DNA of 64,000 nucleotides from Atrina japonica (taxonomy: Eukaryota; Mollusca; Bivalvia; Pterioida; Pinnidae): the NCBI GenBank assembly GCA_030159075.1, contig BROG01000464.1, positions 124,001-188,000 of the forward strand, given 5' to 3'. This document shows positions 27,476-37,445 of this stretch, one piece after another. Numbering within the stretch: the first letter of the stretch is position 1; the number at the start of each line of letters is the position of its first letter. The notes beneath the pieces were generated by a model. The model saw only the letters and a program-made list of their open reading frames with translations, was not told where the DNA came from and made no database searches. The translations under genes were made by a program, and so were the position numbers.

Positions 27476-29215
27476 CTTCTGCGTATTTATTCACAAACAT
27501 TTCTATTTCTGCTATTCTCTCTCTTTTTTCTATTATTATTAACTTATCCTTTTCCCAAGAGGTGTAATTGATATTAATTTCACTTCATGAATTGAACATT
27601 GCAAGCTTAGACACCTTATTCCGGTCATAAATACTACCTAAGGTGTTTATGAAATATGTAGATGATAAATACATTGTATTGGAAATATAAATCCACATAC
27701 ATATTGCACTTTAATAACGGGAAATGACGCCATGACAATTCAATGCTCAGTTATACTAAGTAGATATAGCTATTTGAGAGTAGCTTTCGCAATTCCAGAC
27801 AGGGATTTTAAAGCGATATACAGATATCTTATAGTCAGATACAGAAGGAAAATACACAGCTCTGATTAAATGGTCCATAACAATGGTGTTAACAAAATGT
27901 AATAATTATGAAGAAAAGTGACAGGACTGGAATCCTCACTGATTTTGGATGTAAGACGACATCTCGTTATAACCGCATTGCTCCAGTCATATAGCTGCGG
28001 AGGTGATAACGTACAGGGTATCTTTAACAGGTCTATAACAGTACTTAACGTAAAAGCTATAGGACTTTTTATCATTGTGGAAACTGATGAAATCACTAAT
28101 ATAATCATATGAGATGTCAGAAACTCCCGTTGAGATTTATTTTATCAGCATATCGTTGTAGAAAAGACCTTGAAATGAGTATCACGAGAATTGACTATTG
28201 GATGTAACAAGTATTCTTGCTTACTCTACATGAAAAATCAAACCAAAATGATGATTATTTTCACGGAAATGTGGAGAACTGAACGCATCACTGCGTGATA
28301 AAGGTAAATCCTGAAAAATGATATTGATTTTAACGTTAAATATTTCGCAGATGATGAATTGCATTATAATGATATTGTTGTTTGTATGTTTTTCCTGAAG
28401 CTTGATTAAACGATTAACGTAACAGCAGAAATATCTAAAGCAATTAATTGTTCACATGTATGATATTATGCTTTGAAATTAACATCCTGTGTTATGGAAA
28501 TAAAATTGGTCGTTTGACAAATTATATCGGAAGTTGTAAGTTTGTCAAATTTAATGTCGTAAAATTTGAGTAAGAGAGAGGAAAGAAATATATTTTAAGG
28601 ATGCCAGCTTAGTAAACGTTTATTTGAAAACTATTTGTATCGTTAAAGGGTATTGGAAATGTGTTTTAATGAATCATTATTATACTTTATCGGTGATCTT
28701 TCAGATTAAGTAATCAAATAATTATATTAAGCTTAAAGCAATCTAATCATTGTATCATGATTTTGGTTTGGATTTAAATGTGGTAAAATTGGAGGTATAT
28801 GATGATATTTAAAGCATCTTAATATCAACATTTTATTTTTGTATTTCAATGACTAAAAACCAAATCGAAATGTACTGTTGTGTCACATGATTTTGCACGC
28901 CACATGATTTTGTGCACCCATACTTCTGTCCATCTCATCTTATTAAAACAAATGAGAATTTTGCTTCAAAGGCGCTGCATCATTATAAACCATTTAAAAT
29001 CAAAAGTTTACTTGCATTTTTGTACAGCTATTGTATAAAATCAATCTTTTTTATCTTAAGGCCACTCCGCGTGCGCTTTGGTTTAGGGCATCATATTTGT
29101 GAAAAACACACAATTGGTAATCGGGGAATGCATTATTGTTCCTTACAACGAATAGTATGAAAGTGTTTTATTTCTGTAGTTGGTCAGATGCAGACACAGT
29201 TCAGATAAAAATATG
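27476..29215. other. AT-rich intergenic DNA, nothing recognised
   Basis: Open frames up to 82 codons, none with recognisable family. Confidence 0.5.
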
Positions 29216-30150
29216 GCACGCCAAAATCACAATAATGAGTTAAACCTAGTTTTTCTCAGATAAACATAGTTTTTCTCCAGTTAAACCTAGGTTTTCTCAG
29301 TTAAACCTAGGTTTTTTTCAGTTAATGTGGATTACGAGTTAAACCTATTTCTTCTCCAGTTAATCCTAATTTTTCTCGTAACCCAAATTAACTAGAGAAA
29401 AACTTAATTTAACTGAGATAAACTAGGTTTAACTGCGCGAAATAGTAAATGTTATTGTGGCGCAGTTAAACCTAGTTTTTCTCGAGAAAAAGTAGGTTTA
29501 AGTTATTTTCGTGATTTTGGCGAAGTTAAAATTAGTTTTTCTAAGTTAAACCTAGTTTTTCTCCAATTAATGTTGGTTACTGAGGAAATTTACGTTTAAC
29601 TGAAGAAAAACTAGGTTTAACTGATTAAACACGCCGAAATTACAATAATTAGTTAATCCTTGTTTTTTCTCGAGAAAAAGTAGGTGTAAGTCATTTTCGT
29701 GATTTTGGCGAAGCTAAAATTAGTTTTTCTCGAGATAAACATAGTTTTTCTCAGTTAAACCTAGTTTTTCTCCATTTAAAGTGAGTTACGAGTTCAACCA
29801 ATTTTTCCCCAGTTAATCCTAGTTTTTCTCGTAACCTACATTAACTGGAGAAAAATTAGATTTAACTGAGAAAAACTAGGACTAACTTCGCCAAAATCAT
29901 ATTAATACTCATAAATGCGATTGTGGCGCAGTAAAATCTAGTTTTTCTCAGTTAAACTAGGTTTTTCTCGAGAAAAACTACATTTAACTAATTTTTGTGA
30001 TTTTGGCGCATTTAAACCTAGTTTTTCTACGTTAAACCTAGTTGTCCTCCAGTTTATGTGGGTAACTGAGAAAAACTAAGTTTAAATGGAGAGAAATTGG
30101 GTTTAACTGAGAAAAACTAGGTTTAACTCATTAATGTGATTTCGGCGTGC
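29216..30150. mobile_element. Composite foldback element built from one short word in both orientations
   Basis: The outer ends are inverted repeats: left GCACGCCAAAATCACAATAA TGAGTTAAAC and right, read inward, GCACGCCGAAATCACATTAA TGAGTTAAAC (two mismatches in 30). The interior consists almost wholly of GTTAAACCTAGTTTTTCTC and its reverse complement, grouped into blocks separated by TTTGGCG/CGCCAAAA-type spacers that echo the outer ends. No protein. Class unknown. Confidence 0.8.
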
Positions 30151-30478
30151 AAATAAAATAAAGCTAATATAGATCTACCATCAAATGATTAGTAGAACCA
30201 GTTTACTGAATTCAACTCCATAACCTGATGCTATTTATTTCTATTTAATGGTCACAATTATAATTAAAGAGTTTTGTGTTTTACATCAGGTTGTGTGTGT
30301 GTGTTTGAATAGGTAGTTAGGATTGTGTAAACAGGGTGGACGCTTCACAGAGAAAAAACTTGGAATGGCCTGACTATAATAACACACAAGTATTTTACCT
30401 CATTTGAGCCTGATCTCCGTCATCATGCCGATAGTAACTTTTAATGAATATTCTTAATCGAGAAGCAAGTTGACAGCA
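30151..30478. other. Intergenic, nothing recognised
   Basis: A short GT run at about 30293-30303 only. Confidence 0.5.
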
Positions 30479-30545
30479 TCCTCTGTTGGCCGGTCACACC
30501 CACGGCGAGTGCACAGTCAAATTCAAATAAATAGGTGAAGAAGAA
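30479..30545 (-). mobile_element. Small retroelement tail fragment
   Basis: Contains GGCCGGTCACACCCACGGCG and CAGTCAAATTCAAAT, matching the middle of the shared tail in minus orientation. Both ends are missing. Confidence 0.55.
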
Positions 30546-30915
30546 AATTAACGTGTTTCATCCAAAAATTTAAAGAGCGAATGTATTGAATTTGTGTTGT
30601 GTAGATTTCATAATTATTTGCCATTTGGTGTCTCTAGTTTTGGGGATCAAAGTCTGAGGTGCGCAAAATCACGTGACAGCATTGTATTGTCAAATCTGTC
30701 CAAGAGTATTCATTGTAAAATGAATATCTTAGCTTTTGAGATGTTTAGGATTTAAATGATGAGTGTGAAATATTACTTAAGTGTAAAATAATCAGCATTA
30801 ATCATATTCAACTTCATCTTTCACCTATTTGTATTTTGTTTAAATTCTGCTGGACGTGTCACCACAAAACTATGGATAGTCGCAATGTATAATGGAAATG
30901 ACTAAACTTTGTCTA
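30546..30915. other. Intergenic, nothing recognised
   Basis: No supported feature. Confidence 0.5.
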
Positions 30916-31095
30916 TACAGTGACACTTGTATACAAGACCACCTAAGGGACACAACAAAACATGTCTTTATAGGGAGGTAGTCTTTATATAGCGGTTGAT
31001 TTGTACACAAATGGTACTGTTTGGGACAGCAAAAAGTGTTTGTGACCAGGCAGTCTTTATTCACAGGTGGTCGTTAAAGCAGGTCTCACTGTATA
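30916..31095. mobile_element. Tc1/mariner-like MITE, copy 1
   Basis: Left TACAGTGACACTTGTATACA AGACCACC and right GGTGGTCGTTAAAGCAGGTC TCACTGTA are inverted repeats beginning and ending in TA-CAGT/ACTG-TA. About 180 bp, non-coding. Copy 2 lies at 31495-31655. Confidence 0.7.
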
Positions 31096-31494
31096 TGATT
31101 TATCATGGCGCTTTGAGTTTATATAATTTAGCCTATTTGGATATTTGATCAATGTATATGATATATGTAACACATGCGCAGTTGAGTCGAACTCGAACTC
31201 GATTTTTTTTCCTGTGACAAATGTCTACAAATTAGTTAGCAAGAGTGACGGTCTTATAATTCAAAATGACATTTCTCTGATAAGTTTTTATTGAAATTTA
31301 TTAACAATTTCAATCTACAAAAACATCATTATTTATGTTGTCTTGTGTTTAGTATCGACCATGTGTATTGTGCTTTTTAAACCGATAAAATTGTTACATT
31401 GCAAACATAAGGAGAACAAAAATGACAAACAAATTGTAAGAGGTTCACATGATAAATGAAAATAACTGTTTCTTGATTTAACTTCAGTAAAACT

Positions 31495-31660
31495 TATATA
31501 TAAAGACCCCCATAGAAACACAACAAAAAATTATAGGGAGGTTCTCTTTATGTAGAGGTTCATTTGCTCACAAATGGGACTATTGGGAATAGCAAAATCG
31601 TTCTTTATGACCAGGAGGTCTTTATACACAGGTGGTCGCTAAATCGGGATTTACAATATA
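31495..31660. mobile_element. Tc1/mariner-like MITE, copy 2 (degenerate)
   Basis: Shares with copy 1 AGAAACACAACAAAA, TATAGGGAGGTTCTCTTTAT, GACCAGGAGGTCTTTATACA and CAGGTGGTCGCTAAA in the same order. The ends are decayed. Confidence 0.65.
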
Positions 31661-32696
31661 ACACATTTTTTTTCTGATCCAATTTTCTCAGAGGAATTTT
31701 TTCATGAAATACCTATTCTGAATTTCTCCCAATCGATGCCTTTACTGATATATTCGAAGTGTGAAGGATCTGTGAAGACAAATTTTGTGAAGTGCAAAAC
31801 TAAAACTAATCCAAGATGGCACTTCGATCCCGGCTAATAAAACCTCCTTGTACTAGAATATAATTAAGCCAATGTAAATATTTGTGCAAATCGTTATGCA
31901 ACTCGTACTTAAATTAATTGGATTTCTTCATCTTCCCTTAAATTACGTCATTACATTCGACTCGATATCTTAAATGCGCAGGATATGAACCAAAAATATG
32001 AAAATTAGTGAATGAAATATACTGTCAAAAAGGTAAGTAAATTTAATTATCCTATAGATCCAAGTTAGTAAGACTAAATCTACTAGACTGAATGTTTGCC
32101 CCTCCTATCATCTGTTCCTGGTTATGTTACGGTAAAAGAATTCGAATTGCCCAGGTATATTAATTCACAGTAAAGTTTAACACACTCGTAAGCAGACTGA
32201 ATGCTCTCGGCAACAGAGAAACTTTTTTTTTACTTTTTCTGTCCTATTCACAAGTTTTTTGATTTTATAAGATTGACAAACACTTTTCATGACTCAAAGG
32301 TTGCAGATATGACTAACATGAAGTGATTGTCCGTAGCAAAGTGGATGATTTTCTTCCGAATCACTGCAACAGGTCGATAACAGAGGACGAAGCCACCATT
32401 AATAAGGGTCATATATGTAGATAAGGTCACTTTTCATGACATACGAGAACACTAGGATATAAGTAACTTTTACAGGAAATATGCTTGCATCCGAATTTTG
32501 CGCAAGGTATAAACAATATGTAGAAAAAACAGTAACTTCAACATGGCGTTTGACGAGTCGTCCTTATCATGAACGTACTCAAATAGTTTTTTGCGAAACT
32601 GCATATGTTCTAAATATTTGACTTCGTGATAAAATTGTGACGTTATTTACACTGGGGAGATAACTCTTGAATCGCAATGAATATCGAATATTATAT
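31661..32696. other. AT-rich intergenic DNA, nothing recognised
   Basis: No supported gene or repeat. Confidence 0.5.
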
Positions 32697-32814
32697 TGTC
32701 AGATTTTGCTGGAAACTGATAAACAAAGGTATTTTCATGACAGATTTTCATGAAAGATAACTATAAGTGGTATTTTTGCATTACAAATTCAATTTAATAT
32801 GGTACGGAGGTGTT

Positions 32815-32828
32815 GTTGCCATGGTAAC
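32815..32828. promoter_or_regulatory. X-box-like (RFX) palindrome, copy 1
   Basis: GTTGCCATGGTAAC fits the two half-site pattern bound by RFX factors. Function here is inferred only; it lies about 3.56 kb upstream of the CNGA start codon. Confidence 0.35.
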
Positions 32829-32940
32829 AAAATAATACCCTGTGATTGGTGAAATTTTGATATTGTCCGATTTTGCTGAAAAAAGTTATTAGGGGCTTTT
32901 AGGTATAAGGAATTCAATGGCAGATGTAAAGAAGGTGTTA

Positions 32941-32954
32941 GTTGCCATAGTAAC
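32941..32954. promoter_or_regulatory. X-box-like (RFX) palindrome, copy 2
   Basis: GTTGCCATAGTAAC, one base from copies 1 and 3. Confidence 0.3.
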
Positions 32955-33068
32955 AAATTAAAGGCCACTGATCGATTAGAATTGTGTTATTTTCAGATTT
33001 TGTTGAAAATTGATATGCACAATTATTTTGATATTGTGTGTTCAATGGTAAATGTTACGGAAGCATTA

Positions 33069-33082
33069 GTTGCCATGGTAAC
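33069..33082. promoter_or_regulatory. X-box-like (RFX) palindrome, copy 3
   Basis: GTTGCCATGGTAAC, identical to copy 1. Confidence 0.35.
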
Positions 33083-33130
33083 AAAATGAATGTGATTGGA
33101 CAAAACTTCAATTTTGTTACATCTTTATAA

Positions 33131-34584
33131 AAAAATCGTATCAAGGAGTATTTTGCATCATAAATTTGATAGATGGGTCTGTAGAATAAATATTTCCAAA
33201 ACATTTCAAGGTGTTTAGTTCAAAGGTCAAATGTAATAAATACTTCGGATAACTGAAATACTGAAAATGTGGAGGATTGAAGGTTTAAATTATTGAAAAT
33301 GCATAAAATATAAGCCGGAGGACCTATTAATTCTTAATCTATTTTAAGATGATATGCTGCCAAACTACCCTAAATTGGCGTTTTCTTTTAATATTTTGTC
33401 AATAACATTTCACTTATAGCAGGGTTGTGATATATAATATAAAAAACTACCTTTAATAAAATGTTTATTGCTAGTCATTTATACAATGTCTTGTAAATTT
33501 TGAAAGAATTAAGTGCATAGGGGTTGGTGTGTCTACATTGCACCCCATTATTTTTGTTGGAAGTGTGGTGGCATATTATTTTTAATTTATAATACATGTA
33601 TTACCTAAACTATTGATTTGTATCTGAAAAAGTGAAAACATAATTCACCTGTATTGTTTTTTTTTTTCTCTTAATTTTAGCTGGGCTCGTAGGAATGAAC
33701 CATAAAACAGCACGTAAAACTGCTAATTTTTGCTTAGGCCCTCTCTATAGGTAGTACCTATGTATAAACATTTATTATCATTGACCATATTTGGCAGTTT
33801 TTATTCAAAATGGATTTTTTGTTTAAGTAATGTTAAATCACATGAAATTCTATTTTTATATCGTTCGTTTGAACTCGATAGAAATCCCTGACATACAAAG
33901 TAATTCGTGCGATTTAATAGGTGGCCAACATGGCTGAAATATGTTTTTTCTTCACATTAACCCTTAAATTACAGCAAAATGGATAAGGAATAACGTTAGC
34001 AATTGTCCACCATAATTGTAGGTTACAACTTACTTGACTGGCTAATCACTATATTTCAACAGCCAATGTATTCATGATTTATTCCTGAGGTTAAAGTACC
34101 GCTTTCAATACTAATCAGTGTTATAAAATGAGAACAGAGAAATTATACCTTGTCATGCCATTACATTATCTCATGTTTAATTTACGACAGTAGTACAACG
34201 CAAAATACATGGTTCTACTATGTTGAGAAAATGGGAACATGAAAACAAGATGATTTTATGCTGGAAGCATAATGAACATAATGAAATGTTTCATTTTGCA
34301 CATCTATAAACTTTACTCAGGCAAGTGACAATTGTCTCGCCTTTTAAGGTGTATCTAGTGTTGCCTCGGTGCTGCTATAAAACAAGTTAAACAAGTATTA
34401 CAACAAATTCTAATTCTATAAATGTATAAATATATAGAGAATCAAGCACATACGCTTCCTTCTTGGACATTTCACTTACTATAAACATAGACTGGAAATG
34501 AACAATTACGCTATACGCCAAACACGACAATCTCGGATTTTCCATCATAAATAGTTCAACATTTAAGTAGTAATATCCCGCGAT
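33131..34584. other. AT-rich intergenic DNA, nothing recognised
   Basis: A T-rich run at 33656-33667 only. Confidence 0.5.
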
Positions 34585-34738
34585 CACCTATATATGGTGT
34601 TCATATCTCACAAATGATCCGATATGCCAGTGCGTGTTCAACATATGAGCATTTCATACACAAAGGTAAACTACTCACTGAAAAATTATTGTCACGGGGA
34701 TATCGAAAATGGGGTTTGATGTCAACGTTAAACAATTA
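34585..34738 (+). mobile_element. Retroelement RT C-terminal remnant
   Basis: Nucleotide similarity to 9955-10110 (ATGATCCGATATGCCAGTGC, then TATTGTCACGGG), the decayed RT end. It stops before the tail. Confidence 0.6.
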
Positions 34739-35076
34739 AAATTAAAAATCAGGTCCATGTAAAGTTAATTATGGATTAGTTTTGTGTACTTCCGTATTAT
34801 GCAGCAAATATTTTTGACATAATATCAAAGTTAAGTTTTATGAGTAAAATAAAGTAACAATGGATAATGAATAGGAGACAAATGAAATGCATAATACGAT
34901 CGTTTTTGTCAATAACACTCAATCAGTTGATCTCGGATGTAGAAATTATATAGAGTTTTGAATCACAAAGTGGTATCATACAAGGTGAAATGATAAACAG
35001 AGATATATTCCTAAGTTAATCATTGTAAAGAGATGACTGTCTTATCTTTATAGGAATTTAGTATCTAAGGGGCATT

Positions 35077-35430
35077 AGCAGTCTTTTTCTCAAAATGACA
35101 TTACCGTTTTATATTTCTTATTGAGATACAATAACAAAAAAGAGATATACATAGGTATAGAATTCATAAATTCTTATATATCTTGTGAAAATTTCTTGAA
35201 AAAAACCAGGTTTTGCACCTTTTTAATTGCAGTTGATTAATGCAACCTTACAATTTGTATATGAATACCACACTGCATCTGACCTTATTTTCACAAAATA
35301 AATAAGAATTTAATATGTTTATGCCTATGTATAGCTCTTATATGTTAATGTACAAGTAGTAAAAGTAGAAAAAATTGAAATATTTTATTTTTTCGGGGGG
35401 AGGGGGTAAACACACATAATCCCTCTTTAA
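35077..35430 (+). mobile_element. MITE family M1 (GGGGCATTAGC termini), copy 1
   Basis: Left AAGGGGCATTAGCAG and right CACACATAATCCCTCTTTA are inverted ends. Interior blocks (AAACCAGGTTTTGCACC, GATTAATGCAACCTTACAAT, CTGACCTTATTTTCACAAAA, GTATAGCTCTTATATGTTA) match copy 3 in the same orientation. Non-coding. Confidence 0.75.
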
Positions 35431-35489
35431 ACGGTGTTATCAATTAAAAGAATTATTTATTTCGTCACGAAATAATCAGCTGGTACTCA

Positions 35490-35565
35490 AATATCATGTA
35501 CTGGGTATAGGTATACCCTCGGGGAATCGCACTGTTCACCAGCAGCGGTAATGATCCAGTATTAG
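35490..35565 (-). repeat. Dispersed repeat R1, copy b
   Basis: GTATAGGTATACCCTCGGGG then TTCACCAGCAGCGGTAATG is the inverse of copy a at 20.8 kb. Confidence 0.6.
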
Positions 35566-36353
35566 AGGCATAATATCAAAGAAATGCTTTTGTAAAGAGG
35601 GACCGACACAAAATTCAAGTGCTCAAGGCGGTCGTTTCTGTTGAATAAGACTTCATCTATTGAGTTTGTATGTAAGGAATTTAGCAGTAATGAAAATACT
35701 GGATCATGATTTACAACAGATAGTGTATACCACGATATTAGCATGCGGTATGTGGAGGTCATTTCATTAGCTAGTATTCTTGTTATATGTATAAATACAT
35801 TTGCATACAGAGGACAAATCATTGCACACATTTGCATAGATTCCGGATCACAGATTCAGTAATCACGCAATCGTTTGTGGGGCAAAGTTCAAATCATTTG
35901 CAAATATTTTTTTCTGGAGATATGCTCTGTTATCCAGGACAAATAATGAATTTAAAAAATACGGTTATTTAATGCTTGGTAAAACATTTCCCATAAAATG
36001 AATTAAAGTGTATATAAATATATAACATTACTGTAGTTATATTTTAGACAAGTCGATAAGAGATATATTTCCTTCGTAGAATAGAACCGTCAAACATTCA
36101 AATCATGCAGATGTTGATATAATTCCCGTTACGACATGCCTCAAATAATAGGAATATTTTAAATCAAAAATATTTCTATTAATTAAATTTTTCGGTTTTG
36201 CATTTAGCATTTTCATCGAAAATGTATTTTTCATCATCTCTCTTATTTTAAAGGTATTAACTGCAGATGTGTAAGAGTAATTCAATACAATTACGCATTA
36301 CATAAAAATGCTACAAGTTCAATTTATTGAAAGCAAAAAAATATATATTTCAG
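35566..36353. other. Region upstream of CNGA coding exon 1
   Basis: AT-rich. No TATA box or initiator that can be singled out, and no other feature. It may hold the promoter or 5' UTR intron. Confidence 0.4.
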
Positions 36354-36376
36354 ATGATGTTGAGCATATCTAAGCA
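36354..36376 (+). other. Likely 5' UTR stub or leader of CNGA coding exon 1
   Basis: A pyrimidine-containing TATATATTTCAG precedes 36354, so this short leader could be the beginning of an internal exon whose 5' non-coding partner lies upstream. It contains a short upstream reading frame (ATG ATG at 36354, stopping just at the main ATG). Confidence 0.4.
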
Positions 36377-36592
36377 ATGACCGAATTCACTAGATCCGAG
36401 GAAAGGTTGACAACCAAACAGCCTGAGGATGATGAATTGGAAATAATAGAAAACGGTGGACTAAGTCCTCAACCATCTTTAAGAACAGATGATGACGCTT
36501 GCTCAGAAATAATCAGAATTGAACAGGAGAGTCAGAACAACAACGACGAACAACGCACAACGACGCTGGATCGAATAGTTCGCACTCTTCAG
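36377..36592 (+). CDS. CNGA: CNG channel alpha subunit, coding exon 1 (residues 1-72)
   Basis: First coding exon of a cyclic nucleotide-gated cation channel. The ATG is chosen because the same frame has a stop a few codons upstream (TAA just before it), and the more upstream ATG at 36354 stops after eight codons. It encodes 72 residues: about 60 polar, acidic, probably disordered residues, then a basic amphipathic stretch LDRIVRTLQ. The exon ends in CTTCAG followed by the donor GTAAGG, phase 0. The LDRIVRTLQ end joins exon 2 (VIKQW...) to give a segment resembling the N-terminal calmodulin site of vertebrate CNGA2, which supports the join across an 18-kb intron. A 3' splice-like TTTCAG ends at 36353, so a non-coding 5' exon may lie further upstream. 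No promoter is recognisable. Confidence 0.85.
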
Positions 36593-37204
36593 GTAAGGTA
36601 CTTTGAATACCAAGATTTTTGTTAGTACGGTGTTACCGTTCGGAAAAGGGTGCTTATTCATCCATGTCACCTGACCAAATTTCTAATTGCCAATCAATTT
36701 CATCTCCTTCTATTGTGGGACTTCCTGTAACGGTTTCTGCTACAATAAAATGCTCAGTTACAATGATACAAACTATAGAATATGCCGTCAAGATTAACTA
36801 GACCATGAATCGTTATCACAGTACAAACCTCACATAGCCCAATATCTCAAAAATATAAAGATGTATAATTAATTTAAAAGGTATTGAATATCACAAAACT
36901 AGAAAGATGGATATCGGTTACATATCTAGTCAAAATTTGATTTTTTACTGAATTGGAATCCTTCAAATTTTTGTTTTGTTATCCTGTAAATATTATTAAA
37001 CCATGTAACCTGGAGATATTTAGCGCTCTAACATCTGGGAATTAATACACCGTTTTAAACTGAGCCTTTTCAACATACGTGACCATGTATACAACATTTA
37101 TTGTGATGTTTACTTGTATTCACATTTCCCATGACAAATTAAGCGCAAATAAAATTCCCGCGTATTTAAGTTTTGCGTTAAAATTACTAAAATTAAATAT
37201 TTTC

Positions 37205-37445
37205 TAGAAGATCTTGTTTTAGAATATCACGCTTTGAACCATGATGTCACTCACCTCTTGTCAGCGCAGTTCGTTTCCCGCTGAAACCTAAGCTGATCTT
37301 CTGAGAATGTTTGCCAGTGTACTTACGGAAGTACGGTGGTCTCTTCCCGGGTATATTGCGACTGGGTTCTCTACTGTACCAATAAATACTGGCTGCCACC
37401 ATATGACTGGAAGACTTGTTGAGCATGGTGTAAAGCACTTTAACC
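37205..37445 (+). mobile_element. tRNA-derived SINE (family S1), most complete uninterrupted copy
   Basis: The head CACGCTTTGAACCATGATGT ... CAGCGCAGTTCGTTTCCCGC aligns with the tRNA-like head at 51.8 kb, including a decayed B box. Then CCTAAGCTGATCTTCTGAGA ATGTTTGCC, the GGTGGTCTCTTCCCGGGT segment and CCACCATATGACTGGAAGAC...TGGTGTAAAGC. Typical of bivalve SINEs (inference from family style). Confidence 0.65.

Larger units (their letters stand above)
32697..33130. repeat. Tandem repeat of about 127 bp with X-box-like palindromes
   Basis: Three to three and a half diverged units, each with CAGATTTTGCTGGAAACTGAT-like and TTGCCATGGTAACAAA-like blocks and a TGTGATTGG block. Spacing between the palindromes is 126 and 128 bp. 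Confidence 0.75.
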
